Source: Aeromicrobium piscarium (GTDB taxonomy: Bacteria; Actinomycetota; Actinomycetes; Propionibacteriales; Nocardioidaceae). Taken from it: DNA of 64,000 nucleotides. Below the pieces are notes generated by a model that did not search any database, was not told where the DNA came from, and saw nothing but the letters and a program-made list of their open reading frames with translations. Numbering within the stretch: position 1 is the stretch's first letter; every line of letters starts with the position of its first letter. The DNA lies in NCBI RefSeq assembly GCF_007421815.1, contig NZ_VLNT01000010.1:50246-114245 (forward strand), read 5' to 3'. Made by a program: the position numbers and the translations under genes. This document shows, piece after piece, positions 18,010-29,245 of this stretch.

Positions 18010-18062
18010 GTTGCAACGCGGCATGCCTCGGTGGCCCGCAACGCGCGCACTAGGATCTCTCC

Positions 18063-19199
18063 GTGATCCGCCTGTTGCTCGCCGCCGTCGTCGGAGTAGG
18101 AGTCGGGGGTGCCGTCGCGCATGCGCTGACCCACGACCCCCGCTACATCGCCTACTGGACCGTCGCGCTGCCGGTGGGCGTCATCTGCGCCGTCCTCGTC
18201 GGCATCGGCGGCTCTTTGCGCGGCCTCGCCGGTCCGCCCCAAGAGCAACTCGATGCCGCGCGCACGGCCGGCCGGCTGACCGCGGCCCGCATCGACTCGA
18301 TCACCCAGACCGGGACGCAGATCAACGACGTGCCCGTCTGCGAGATACACCTGACGGTCGATGCCCGCGACCGGGGGAGCTACCGCACCACCGTGCGACG
18401 TCTCGTGCCGATGATCGAGGCACCGCAGTTCCAGCCGGGTACCGCGCTCTCGGTCGTGCGCCTCCGCGCGGACGAGCCCGCCGTGGCGATCGTCCCCGAT
18501 GGGCTCCCCCACCTGCACGAGCGCGTCGCTCGCCTACCGAAGGCGTCCGGGGTGCCGGTCTGGGCCGGGGAGACGACCTCGGGTCCGCGATCGATCATCT
18601 CGACCGGTCGCAAGGGTCGCGGCCGGCGCTGGCTCGCCTACGCCGCATTCGCCCTGGCCGGCCTCGCCGTGGTGGCTGTCCCCGCGCGCACGGAGCTCGC
18701 ACTCTCAGCCGGCGCACTCGTCTCCGGCGATGATCGCGACAGTTATCTGTACTCCGAGGACCGCGTCGCCGACGCCGTCGCCGAACTTCGCGAGGTCACA
18801 GGCGACGACGCGGCGACCGAGGTGCTCTTCTACGACGACATGGTCCGTGCCACCGCGCCGAGCGAGCCCGGCGCCACGACCTACGACGACTACACGATCC
18901 GCTACGGACGAGGCAGCCACGACGACCCGTCGACGATCCAGCCCGACGACACCGCGTCATTCACCCTCGACGAGGTGTCCTGGGCGGCGATACCCTCACT
19001 CGCCCGGCGGGCCGCGCAGGAGACCGGCGTGACCGGCGAGGACCCCCACGTGCACGCCGATGTGAGCCGCGCACTGACCCCGTCGGACGACGGCTTCTCA
19101 CCCGTGCGCATCTCGATCTACGTCTCCGGGGACTACGACAGCGGCGCACTCATCGCGGACGCCGACGGCACGGTCATCGAGGTTCGCCGAGCCGACTGA
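18063..19199 (+). CDS. Membrane protein of unknown function
   Basis: A 378-residue protein starting at GTG 18063 with AGGA about nine bases upstream. Two hydrophobic segments open the protein (about residues 1-22 and 32-50), a cytoplasmic-looking or exposed domain follows (about 60-175, including a VPVCEIHLTVD beta-rich stretch that resembles DUF3592-type domains), then a third span near 190-207 (RWLAYAAFALAGLAVVAVPA) and a C-terminal acidic domain to the end. No catalytic motif seen and no firm family assignment. It is divergent from the racemase gene and stands alone. Confidence 0.75.
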   Translation: MIRLLLAAVVGVGVGGAVAHALTHDPRYIAYWTVALPVGVICAVLVGIGGSLRGLAGPPQEQLDAARTAGRLTAARIDSITQTGTQINDVPVCEIHLTVDARDRGSYRTTVRRLVPMIEAPQFQPGTALSVVRLRADEPAVAIVPDGLPHLHERVARLPKASGVPVWAGETTSGPRSIISTGRKGRGRRWLAYAAFALAGLAVVAVPARTELALSAGALVSGDDRDSYLYSEDRVADAVAELREVTGDDAATEVLFYDDMVRATAPSEPGATTYDDYTIRYGRGSHDDPSTIQPDDTASFTLDEVSWAAIPSLARRAAQETGVTGEDPHVHADVSRALTPSDDGFSPVRISIYVSGDYDSGALIADADGTVIEVRRAD

Positions 19200-19265
19200 G
19201 TGGTGACAGCGGCCACTTTCCATGTCACACTCTCGATGTCACATTGATCGTCCGAGGGAGTACCG

Positions 19266-20093
19266 ATGCTGTCCGAGCTCTCCTACTCGCGTACCGGCGG
19301 CGGGGAACCACTCGTCCTGATCCACGGGATCGGGCACCGCTGGCAGGCCTGGGAGCCGGTCATCGAACGCCTCTCCGAGCACTATGACGTCATCGCGATC
19401 GACCTGCCGGGCTTCGGTCAGTCGCCGCCGCTGTCGGCTGCCGGCGTGCCCACGCAGATGGAGAACGTCATCGCGGCGATCGCGGAGAACTTCGAGGCCT
19501 GGGGCATCGAACGACCGCACGTGGTCGGCAACTCACTCGGCGGCGCGATCGCGCTCTACCTCGGCGATCAGGGCTTGGCTCGCAGCGTGGTCGCCCTGAG
19601 CCCGGCCGGCTTCTTCCGCCTCGCCGGCAAGGCCCAGGCGATGGCCGCGCTCATCGTGCTGAAGCTGGCCACCTACAGCCCCGATCCGGTGCTCCGGCTC
19701 GTGTCGCGGAGCAGCTTCGGCCGTCGGCTGAGCGGCTATCTGCTCTATGCCCATCCCGACCGCTATGACATCGAGCGAACCTTCGGGGACTCCTCGGCCC
19801 TCAAACGCGGCAAGGCATTCTGGCCGACCTTCTTCCAGGCGGCGCGCTTCCGCTATCGCGGAGGTGTGCGCGTGCCCACCACGATCGCGTGGGGTACCAA
19901 GGATCGGCTCCTCAACCCGCGCCAGGCGGTCCGCGCACGCCACGAGCTGCCGACGGCGACCCATGTGCCGCTGCCTGGTGCCGGGCACGTCCCGATGGGC
20001 GACTGCCCCGAGGAGATCGCCCGCATCATCGAGGAGACCACCGCTCGCGGCGACGAGGCCGCCGGCAGCGTGCCCTTCTCGCACTCGGCCTGA
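19266..20093 (+). CDS. Alpha/beta hydrolase
   Basis: A 275-residue alpha/beta-hydrolase. LVLIHGIGHRWQAW contributes the oxyanion-hole region, the nucleophile elbow is GNSLGG (Ser near residue 91), the acidic residue is in WGTKDRLLNP and the His in GAGHVPMGDCPEEI, so the catalytic triad is complete. The ATG at 19266 has GAGGGAG upstream. Such proteins are esterases, lipases or C-C hydrolases; the substrate is unknown. It is followed by a strong intrinsic terminator, so it is probably a single-gene transcript. Confidence 0.92.
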   Translation: MLSELSYSRTGGGEPLVLIHGIGHRWQAWEPVIERLSEHYDVIAIDLPGFGQSPPLSAAGVPTQMENVIAAIAENFEAWGIERPHVVGNSLGGAIALYLGDQGLARSVVALSPAGFFRLAGKAQAMAALIVLKLATYSPDPVLRLVSRSSFGRRLSGYLLYAHPDRYDIERTFGDSSALKRGKAFWPTFFQAARFRYRGGVRVPTTIAWGTKDRLLNPRQAVRARHELPTATHVPLPGAGHVPMGDCPEEIARIIEETTARGDEAAGSVPFSHSA

Positions 20094-20109
20094 AAGGCCG
20101 CCCCAGACC

Positions 20110-20160
20110 GGTCGGTCGTCGCCCGTCGTGGAGGGAGCGGCGGGCGACGGCCGGCCTTTT
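20110..20160 (+). terminator. Rho-independent terminator
   Basis: A 16-bp stem (20110-20125 with 20141-20156; two G.U-type positions) around a 15-base loop, followed by TTTT. It lies 17 bases after the hydrolase stop codon. Confidence 0.85.
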
Positions 20161-20184
20161 GTCGGTGCGCGTTCGCCTGGTGGC

Positions 20185-20304
20185 GACGCAGGATGTGCTT
20201 TCGCGGTTGCTCCGGCAACCGCATCGACACATCCTCGGTGGACCCGCGCACGGACGATGTGACTCCAGGGTCGCTATAGCAGCCGCCTCATCACATCCTC
20301 CGTC
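20185..20304. repeat. Dispersed hairpin repeat, family B, tandem pair
   Basis: Two copies of a unit of about 56 bp, 20185-20240 and 20253-20304, each bounded by a GACGNAGGATGTG-like arm and its complement CACATCCTCCGTC. The second copy carries the conserved loop motif GGTCGCTATAG. They occupy the leader of the flavin monooxygenase gene, between its GTG and the preceding terminator. Confidence 0.8.
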
Positions 20305-20362
20305 AACGACGAGCGAAGACCGACGAGGGAAGTCCTCGGGCCCGTGGGGTGTTGATCTCGGT

Positions 20363-21412
20363 GTGGAGACGTACGAGTCGATCGTGATCGGTGCCGGTCA
20401 GGCGGGGTTGTCGACGTCGTACCATCTGCGGCGGCGAGGCGTGGAGCACCTCGTCCTCGACGCGAACGCCGAGCCCGGCGGGGCATGGCAGCATCGCTGG
20501 CCCGCGCTCACCATGAGTGACGTGCATGGCATCGCCGATCTTCCCGGTATGCGGCGCCTCCCCGATGACGGTGACGATCAGGCCCGCGATGCCGTGCCCC
20601 GCTATTTCGCCGAATACGAGCGCCGGTTCGAGCTCCCCGTCCTGCGTCCCGTCGATGTGGACGCCGTGACCGAGGAGGACGGCCTGCTCGTCGTCCACGC
20701 CGGCGACCGGCGATGGCGCACCCGGACCATCGCCAATGCCACCGGCACCTGGACCCATCCGTTCGTCCCCTACTACCCCGGCATCGAGACCTTCAGCGGG
20801 CGCCAACTGCACACGGTCGACTTCACCCGTCCGGAGGACTTCGCCGGGCAACGCGTGCTCGTCGTCGGCGGCGGGCAGTCCGCTGTGCAGTTCCTCGGGC
20901 TGCTGCGGCCGGTCACCGACACCCTGTGGGTCACCCGCCGCGAGCCGCGATGGCGGACCGAGCCCTTCACCGTGGAGGCCGGGCGGGCGGCCGTCGCGCT
21001 CGTCGAGGAACGGGTCCGCGCGGGCCTGCCACCGGACAGCGTCGCCGGAGTCACCGGTCTGATGCTGCGGTCGCAGGAGGAGGAAGCGCAACGTCTCGGG
21101 GCGTTCGAGCGGCACCCGATGTTCAGCCGGATCGAGCCCGACGGCGTGCGCTGGGACGGCGGATCCTTCGAGCCGGTCGATGTCATCTTGTGGGCCACCG
21201 GATTCCGGCACGCACTCGACCACCTGGCTCCCTTACGGCTGAAGGGCCCCGAAGGCGGTATCCGCATCGACGGATCGTCCACCACTCCCACGAATGTGGC
21301 CGACGATCCCCGGATCCAGTTGGTCGGCTACGGGCCGAGTGCCAGCACGATCGGCGCGAACCGGGCCGGTCGCGTGGCAGCGCGTGGCGTGCTGCGTAGT
21401 CTCGGCAGATGA
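20363..21412 (+). CDS. Flavin-dependent monooxygenase/oxidoreductase, CzcO-like
   Basis: A 349-residue single-chain flavoprotein. The FAD-binding dinucleotide motif GAGQAG is at residues 10-15, a second Rossmann motif VVGGGQSA (NADPH site) near 170, and ATGFRHALD near 300 is the conserved ATG motif of flavin monooxygenases. It resembles CzcO/TrkA-like and flavin-containing monooxygenases. I chose GTG 20363 because the longer frame to the left runs through the terminator, the family B repeats and the hydrolase. Its stop overlaps the ATG of the next gene (ATGA), so both are co-translated. Substrate unknown. Confidence 0.85.
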   Translation: METYESIVIGAGQAGLSTSYHLRRRGVEHLVLDANAEPGGAWQHRWPALTMSDVHGIADLPGMRRLPDDGDDQARDAVPRYFAEYERRFELPVLRPVDVDAVTEEDGLLVVHAGDRRWRTRTIANATGTWTHPFVPYYPGIETFSGRQLHTVDFTRPEDFAGQRVLVVGGGQSAVQFLGLLRPVTDTLWVTRREPRWRTEPFTVEAGRAAVALVEERVRAGLPPDSVAGVTGLMLRSQEEEAQRLGAFERHPMFSRIEPDGVRWDGGSFEPVDVILWATGFRHALDHLAPLRLKGPEGGIRIDGSSTTPTNVADDPRIQLVGYGPSASTIGANRAGRVAARGVLRSLGR

Positions 21413-22167
21413 CCCTCGACCACTATGCCGTCCTGGCCACCGCCCTGGACCTCGCGCGCGGCGGCGGGGAGCTGGCCCGCCGGTTCGCGGCCGAAGGCGT
21501 CGAGGTGGAGGCGAAGGACGGGATCGATCTGGTCACCCGCACCGACCGTGATGTCGAGCGCCGGATGGTGCACCATCTGCTCGCGCGGTATCCGGACCAC
21601 GCGATCCTGGGCGAGGAGTCGGGCCATCACGGACCAGAGAACGCGCGAGTTCAGTGGCTCCTCGACCCGCTCGACGGCACGCACAACTATGCGATGGGGC
21701 TCGATGTCTACGGCGTGTGCCTGACCGTGCTGCTGGATGGTCGAGCCGAGGTGGCCGTGGTCCATGACTCGCCGTCCGGTCGCTCCACCAGCGCCATCCG
21801 CGGGCGGGGAGCCTGGCAGGAGGGACGCCGACTCGCGGTGCGCGATGCCGGACCGCTGGCCCATGCCACCGTGTCATGGATCCAGGGCTACGGGATCGAC
21901 CTCGACGATCCGGCCCGGCGTGCCGCCTTCGACCCTGTGGAACGATCGGTGAAGCGGGTGCTGCGCACCTGGGCCCCCTCACGCGACTGGGCGCTGCTCG
22001 CCGAGGGCGGCACCGATGCCGTCGTCGCCTTCCGCAATGAGCCATGGGACCTGGAGGGTGGCGCGCTCATCGCCTGCGAGGCCGGGGCCGCCGAGCTGCG
22101 CACCGACGATCTCGTCATCGTCGGCATACCGGCGATCGTCGCTGAGCTGGGTGCGCTGCTCGGCTGA
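21409..22167 (+). CDS. Inositol monophosphatase-family phosphatase
   Basis: A 252-residue member of the Mg-dependent, Li-sensitive phosphatase superfamily (IMPase, CysQ, histidinol phosphatase). The metal-binding motifs are all present: GEES (about residues 64-67), WLLDPLDGTHNYAMG (about 83-97) and WDLEGG near residue 210. Likely substrates are inositol phosphate, histidinol phosphate or PAP; the sequence alone does not decide. It overlaps the monooxygenase gene by four bases. The next gene on the right is the convergent RHS remnant, 16 bases away. Confidence 0.9.
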   Translation: MTLDHYAVLATALDLARGGGELARRFAAEGVEVEAKDGIDLVTRTDRDVERRMVHHLLARYPDHAILGEESGHHGPENARVQWLLDPLDGTHNYAMGLDVYGVCLTVLLDGRAEVAVVHDSPSGRSTSAIRGRGAWQEGRRLAVRDAGPLAHATVSWIQGYGIDLDDPARRAAFDPVERSVKRVLRTWAPSRDWALLAEGGTDAVVAFRNEPWDLEGGALIACEAGAAELRTDDLVIVGIPAIVAELGALLG

Positions 22168-22183
22168 CCTGGGAACCGGCAAG

Positions 22184-22681
22184 TCACTCGCCGCCTCGGG
22201 TCCGCCGGGTGCGGCGAGCGGTGAGCAGTCTGCGAATCTGGGCACCGATTGCCACCACGACCACGCTCGAGGTTGCTGCCCACAAAGACCACTGCCAGGA
22301 ACCAACGGGGAACTGGAAAAGACGCCAAATTGCGATAACGAGGCAAGCGATAAAGAAGGGCAATGACCACCGCGCGGTTTCCTTCACGAACAAGCCGCCT
22401 TCGTTGGGGCAAGGGGGTCGAACGTCCCAGTAGCGACCTCGGCGCCGACTACTGCAGAACCGACCACTCGACCAGCGTTGGAAGCCAACGAGGCGGAACC
22501 ACCGTAAATAAGGCCCCCCAAGGTTGACCAGACCAACGCCGGTGCAGAAGAGCTGACCGCCGACGCTTACGTCGACAGGGCCACCACCCCATGTCTGGCA
22601 GCCCGGTGGCACCCAGTATCCCGTGGCGGCGTTGCAGAGGTCTGTAGACAGGCCCGTCGGGTCAGCATAGTTGATGGGGTT
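22184..22681 (-). pseudogene. Severed C-terminal tail of the RHS protein
   Basis: Directly after the TGA at 22684-22682 the same reading frame continues for 165 residues. It begins NPINYADPTGLSTDLCNAATG, the sequence that normally follows PYLYAA in RHS proteins, then a Gly-rich segment and two hydrophobic stretches near its end (LPFFIACLVIAIW; WAATSSVVVVAIGA) and a basic tail RRLLTARRTRRTRGG. The DNA here is visibly less GC-rich than its surroundings, as is usual for the exchangeable tips of RHS proteins. The tail is therefore cut from the core by one nonsense codon. An internal ATG at 22612 could restart translation but has no ribosome-binding site that I can see. Toxin family not recognised; no immunity gene follows. 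Confidence 0.8.
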
Positions 22682-25669
22682 TCACGCGGCGTAGAGATAG
22701 GGGCTGTCCTCCTGGCCGGCAGGGTCCATCTGGGTGAAGATGCCGTGGCTCGGGTCGTAGAAACGGGCACCGAACTTCACCATGTCCGCGGGTGCGGTCT
22801 CGCCTCCGGCGTAGCCGACCGGGATCAAGTCACCAGTGCGAGAGCGCTCCTTGCCCCACGTGTCGTAGGCGACGGTTCCGGTGACCTCGCCGGAGTTGAA
22901 GACGGCGACCACACTGCCGAGATGATCGGTGACGGCATAGCCACCGCCGGCATCATTCCAGGAACCGATGAGCTCGCCGTCAGGAGTGCGTAGGAAAGTC
23001 CGACGAGACTGATCACGATCGATCAGATCAGAGTCCGTCTCGGTATACGCCAGGCCAAGTGGGCCGCGGATCTCGTATTCGGTGCCGAAGTCGACGTCCG
23101 TGGTGTGCCGGGCGGCGTTGGTGCTTCCAAGGTAGGACATGGTCTGTTCAGTGTTGCCCAGATTCCACTCGGTTGCCTGGTCAAAAGCGTTATAACCGGC
23201 CGAGTAACGATTCTGCTGCTCGGTGATATTGCCGTTCTCGTCATAGCCGATGGTGTCGGCCCAGCCGTCGATCGAGGTGATCTGATTCGACGCATTGAAC
23301 TCATAGTCGACCCCCTCGGCACGGGTGCGGTTGCCATTGTCATCGAAGTCGTACAACCAGTCCTGGATGCCGCCCGGACCGTCCTCAGTGACCGAGACGA
23401 GACGGTTGAGCGAATCGTACTCGTAGGTTTGCTGAGTCCCCGCTTCCATCTCGAGGCCGGCGTGATCGGTGCGCGACTGGATCAGGATCTGATCCTCATC
23501 CTCGGCGTTGGTGAAGGAGTACTCGTAGTCGACGACCTCATCACCATCGGCACCCAGGGCGGTGATACGGGTCAGACGACCCGAGTCGTCGTACTCGTGA
23601 TAGATCACGGTCTCGCCAGGCAACTCGCGGGTGGTTTCCAGACCGTTGCGATCGTACGAGAAGATCACGGGATCGTCGGTACCACCGTTGATCACGCTCA
23701 ACTGGTTCGCGGCATCATAGGCGTAGGTGACCTCGGCACTCTTGTCCGAATAAGAGGTCATGTTCCCACGACTGTCGTAACCCATCTCGATCGTGTCGAG
23801 AACAGTCCAACTATCGGTGATCTTCTCGGTCAACTGGTTGTCCCGCGCGTCCCACGTGCGGTCGACCCGCAGCTGACGACCGCTTGCCGGGGTGTAGGTC
23901 ACCTCGGCAGTGATGTTGCCGTCCGCGTCGTAGTCGCGAGCAGCCTGCACGTCGGGAGCGGTCTCAAAGCTCAGTCGGTCGAGGCGATCGTAACCGTAGT
24001 TGGTCGTCTGCCCACGTCCATCGGTGGTCGAGGTGACGCGGCCGACCGAGTCGTACGCGTAGGTGGTGGCAGCGAGAGGTCCGGGCGGGTCGATGCTGGT
24101 GATATTGCCGTCGCCGTCGTAGGTGTAGGTGGTGACGCCGTCATTGCCGTCCGTGGCGGTGCAGATCTGGCCCTTCTTCGCGCCGCAATCAATGTCGTCG
24201 GTGTCCTGGCGCGTGTAGGACAGTTCGCGTGTGCCGCCATCGCTGGTGTCGGAGGTGCTCATCAGGTTGCCGGTGCCGTCGTACTCGAAGGTGCTCTGAT
24301 TGCCGGCGGGATCGCTCGCACATTTGACCAGATACTGGTGGTCCTGTGTCGCACTGCCGCACTCCTCATCCGAGGTGTAGGACGCGCGTGCCGCTGCACC
24401 GGTCGGCATCGACACCTGGGTGGGATTGTTGGCATCGTCATAGGAGTACGAGGTCACATTGCCCTCACCGCCGTCGCCGCCCATCGCGTCGGTGGAGGAG
24501 GAAACCTGCGAGTTCGGGGTCCATTCCTGCGAACGCTTGCGCCCCAGTGGGTCGGTCACGGACTCCACACGCCCCTCGTCATCGAGCGCGACCTGGGTGT
24601 CGTTATCGGCAGCGTCGGTGATCGTCGTGTCGTCGGCGGCGTAGGCGAACGAGGTGGTCGCCTCACCAGCATGATCGACCGATGTCACGCGCCCGGTGCT
24701 GTCATAGCCGATCGCGGTCTCATGCCCCTCACCGGACGTGACCGATGTCAGCCGGCCATCGGCGTAGCCGTAGCTGCGAGTCGTGCCGTCAGGGCCAGTA
24801 ACCTCAGTGAGACGATGCGCATCGTCGTAGGTGTACTCGGTCACCCGATTCGCCGGGTCGGTGATGGAGGCGAGCTTGCCGGCGTCATGGTCGAAGGTCG
24901 TCACCCGTCCGGCCGCGTCGGTGACCGAGGCGATGGTGTTGTCGCTGTTGTACGCATACGTCAGCGCGTTGCCGTTGCGGTCCTCGTTGCGCAGCAGGTA
25001 CCCGCCAGCGGTGAACACCAGGCGTTCGCCAGTGCGGCGGTACTCCACCACCCACTGGCCGTTGTCCTGCTCGGAGAGGTCAGCCTGCAGACCGGCCGGA
25101 GGTGCCCACCCGTCGCCATCCTCGGAGAACCGAGCGCGAAAGCCCGACGGCGCGCGGAAGACGATGCTGCTCGGCCCGACCTCCAGACCCACATCGGTCG
25201 CCGACGACATCGCCCACCTGGGACCATGCGCACCGGGACGCTCCGACAGACCGTTGTAGAACCGTTCCAACGACAGCCCGATCTCGGGGCCGTTGATCGT
25301 CACGTCGGTGGCGCGAACGACCAGATTACCGTTACCGAGATTCACCGCGATGCTCTGGCGGTCATCGATCGCGAACTCCTCGAATCCGTAGTGCTCCTGC
25401 ACTCCCAGACCTGGCGCCGCCACCGCATCATCGATCGCCGCGGCCTGACGACGCTGCTGAGACGACTCTCCGTCATCGGCGGGAACGTACGACCACGCCG
25501 CATCGGGCTCACCGCCCACAGGGGTTCGGTTCACCTCAGCCGGCGCCTCCCACACCTCGGGCTCGATATCAGCCAAGGGCTCGCCCATTGCCGTCGGGCT
25601 CACCGCCAGCACAGAACCGGCGATCCCCACGCGCAGAGCGATCCCCGCTCCGAGTACCCGAACACGCAT
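22682..25669 (-). CDS. Secreted RHS/YD-repeat protein, truncated by an in-frame TGA
   Basis: 995 residues before the stop. A signal peptide (about residues 1-29, ending TAMGEP) is followed by a DUF6531-like entry (AVNLGNGNLVV...LSLERFYN, about 108-140) and then a long array of YD repeats (YDxxGRVTSxxD type) from about 235 to 900, ending in the RHS core boundary VKFGARFYDPSHGIFTQMDP. RHS shells of this kind enclose a C-terminal toxin or effector that is cut off after DPTGL. Here translation would end at PYLYAA, just before that point, so the shell would be empty. Start ATG 25669; an AT-rich stretch near 25762-25795 with TTGAAA may be the promoter. Confidence 0.9.
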   Translation of the reverse strand: MRVRVLGAGIALRVGIAGSVLAVSPTAMGEPLADIEPEVWEAPAEVNRTPVGGEPDAAWSYVPADDGESSQQRRQAAAIDDAVAAPGLGVQEHYGFEEFAIDDRQSIAVNLGNGNLVVRATDVTINGPEIGLSLERFYNGLSERPGAHGPRWAMSSATDVGLEVGPSSIVFRAPSGFRARFSEDGDGWAPPAGLQADLSEQDNGQWVVEYRRTGERLVFTAGGYLLRNEDRNGNALTYAYNSDNTIASVTDAAGRVTTFDHDAGKLASITDPANRVTEYTYDDAHRLTEVTGPDGTTRSYGYADGRLTSVTSGEGHETAIGYDSTGRVTSVDHAGEATTSFAYAADDTTITDAADNDTQVALDDEGRVESVTDPLGRKRSQEWTPNSQVSSSTDAMGGDGGEGNVTSYSYDDANNPTQVSMPTGAAARASYTSDEECGSATQDHQYLVKCASDPAGNQSTFEYDGTGNLMSTSDTSDGGTRELSYTRQDTDDIDCGAKKGQICTATDGNDGVTTYTYDGDGNITSIDPPGPLAATTYAYDSVGRVTSTTDGRGQTTNYGYDRLDRLSFETAPDVQAARDYDADGNITAEVTYTPASGRQLRVDRTWDARDNQLTEKITDSWTVLDTIEMGYDSRGNMTSYSDKSAEVTYAYDAANQLSVINGGTDDPVIFSYDRNGLETTRELPGETVIYHEYDDSGRLTRITALGADGDEVVDYEYSFTNAEDEDQILIQSRTDHAGLEMEAGTQQTYEYDSLNRLVSVTEDGPGGIQDWLYDFDDNGNRTRAEGVDYEFNASNQITSIDGWADTIGYDENGNITEQQNRYSAGYNAFDQATEWNLGNTEQTMSYLGSTNAARHTTDVDFGTEYEIRGPLGLAYTETDSDLIDRDQSRRTFLRTPDGELIGSWNDAGGGYAVTDHLGSVVAVFNSGEVTGTVAYDTWGKERSRTGDLIPVGYAGGETAPADMVKFGARFYDPSHGIFTQMDPAGQEDSPYLYAA

Positions 25670-25887
25670 ATGTCATTCCCCGATCCACCGACCCCCGAGG
25701 CCGGATGTTGTGGTCGATGTGGCGTTCGGGCCACCCGATCACAGATCAGCGCGCCGCGGTAGCAAAACGGAGAAATTGTTTCAAAACTCGGATGGACAAC
25801 CGAGATTGCCGGCTTTTCGGGTCACGCCCTTGCGCGGCACCCGTGCAGCCGTTACACGCCCGCGCGCGACGGCGAGCACAGCCGGGC

Positions 25888-25943
25888 GACGGAGGATGTG
25901 ACTCGGTGGCTGCACTGGCAACCACAGATGCACATCTTTCGTC
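25888..25943. repeat. Dispersed hairpin repeat, family B, single 56-bp unit
   Basis: GACGGAGGATGTG at the left, CACATCTTTCGTC at the right, with GGTTGCC (reverse strand) in the loop. On the complementary strand it matches the unit at 59034-59089 closely. The 342-base gap between the divergent RHS and PadR genes otherwise holds only the PadR palindrome and an AT-rich patch. Confidence 0.8.
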
Positions 25944-25978
25944 CGCCCCAAGGTGAGGTGCGAGAGTGGAAGCGCTTG

Positions 25979-25998
25979 CCATGCAACTAGTTGCATGG
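25979..25998. promoter_or_regulatory. 20-bp perfect palindrome, probable PadR operator
   Basis: CCATGCAACTAGTTGCATGG, fully symmetric, 13 bases before the PadR start codon. PadR proteins typically bind ATG/CAT-bounded dyads in their own promoters, so autoregulation is likely. Confidence 0.65.
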
Positions 25999-26011
25999 TT
26001 AAGGTGCTCGC

Positions 26012-26548
26012 ATGGCCCTCGAACACGCGATCCTGGTGTCGCTTCGCGAACAGTCGGCGACCGGCTACGACCTCGCGCGGCGCTTCGACGCCTCGATCGG
26101 CTACTTCTGGCGCGCGAGCCACCAGCAGATCTACCGGACGCTGACGCGGATGGCCGCCGACGGCTGGGTCGAGGGCGCCACTGAACACCGTGACGGCGCC
26201 ACCGATCGCACCACCTACGCCATCACGACCGCGGGACGGGCCGAGCTCGAACGCTTCTCGGCCACACCGTCACCACGCGAACCCCTGCGCAGCGACTTCG
26301 CCGTCAAGCTGCGCGGACTCCTCGACACCGAGGCCGCCATCGCCGACGCGCAGGCTCGTCGCGCCGACCACCAGGCCCGCCTCGACACCTACGAGGCCAG
26401 CGCCAAGCGGTACTACCCCGACCCGTCCGCGCTCAGCGAGGACGACCGCGGACCCTACCTGGCGCTACGCGGCGGCATCCTGCTCGAACAGGCCGGGATC
26501 GCGTGGTGCGATGAGATCCTGGGTCAGCTCGACCGGAGCGAGCGATGA
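26012..26548 (+). CDS. PadR-family transcriptional regulator
   Basis: A 178-residue protein with the PadR winged helix (LEHAILVSLREQSATGYDLARRFD...QQIYRTLTRMAADGWV, residues 3-55) and the long C-terminal Vir-type helix used for dimerisation (about 90-175). AAGGTG lies five bases before ATG 26012, and a 20-bp palindrome sits just upstream. Genes downstream on the same strand (SnoaL-like protein and dienoyl-CoA reductase) are possible targets. Its last 25 bases overlap the end of the convergent SCO4848-like gene. Confidence 0.93.
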   Translation: MALEHAILVSLREQSATGYDLARRFDASIGYFWRASHQQIYRTLTRMAADGWVEGATEHRDGATDRTTYAITTAGRAELERFSATPSPREPLRSDFAVKLRGLLDTEAAIADAQARRADHQARLDTYEASAKRYYPDPSALSEDDRGPYLALRGGILLEQAGIAWCDEILGQLDRSER

Positions 26549-26763
26549 GCCCTGATACCGATCACCAGCACGATCACACCGAAGGTCATCGCCGTCGCGA
26601 TCAGCACCGCATGCACCCAGAAGAATCCGGTCGGCGCACTACTCCACGTCTCGCCCGTCCACGCCCGATCGTCGGCCACGATCGCCTTCGCGAAACGCGG
26701 CCAGATCACGATATTGAACACGCCGGCCGCCACCAGCAGCCAGGCACTCGCTCTTCCGATCAC
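26524..26763 (-). CDS. SCO4848-like small membrane protein
   Basis: About 79 residues from GTG 26763. Two membrane spans (ASAWLLVAAGVFNIVIWPRF and FFWVHAVLIATAMTFGVIVLVIG) flank a short polar segment; the pattern WxxxAxGVxxxxIWxRFxK...PTxFFWVH matches the actinobacterial SCO4848 family, whose function is unknown. The start is uncertain: the ribosome-binding-like GGGGAG abuts the GTG, and other GTG codons occur nine or so codons earlier. Divergent from the SnoaL-like gene. Confidence 0.7.
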   Translation of the reverse strand: MIGRASAWLLVAAGVFNIVIWPRFAKAIVADDRAWTGETWSSAPTGFFWVHAVLIATAMTFGVIVLVIGIRAHRSLRSS

Positions 26764-26810
26764 CTCCCCAGTGTGACAACGCACCACCACCGCCTCGAAA
26801 GGACCGCACC

Positions 26811-29236
<2,426 letters not shown>

Positions 29237-29245
29237 GCCGGGAGG

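Noticed and set aside
19889..20362. Upstream extension of the flavin monooxygenase frame
   Set aside because: It crosses the hydrolase gene, an intrinsic terminator and family B repeats.
22682..22684. TGA as a selenocysteine codon in the RHS protein
   Set aside because: The position is not a redox site, the usual residue there is not Cys, and no SECIS-like hairpin or RHS selenoprotein precedent is known to me; a nonsense mutation is simpler.
23105..25762. Long open frame (885 codons) opposite the RHS gene
   Set aside because: Antisense shadow of the YD repeats; no plausible start signal or domain.
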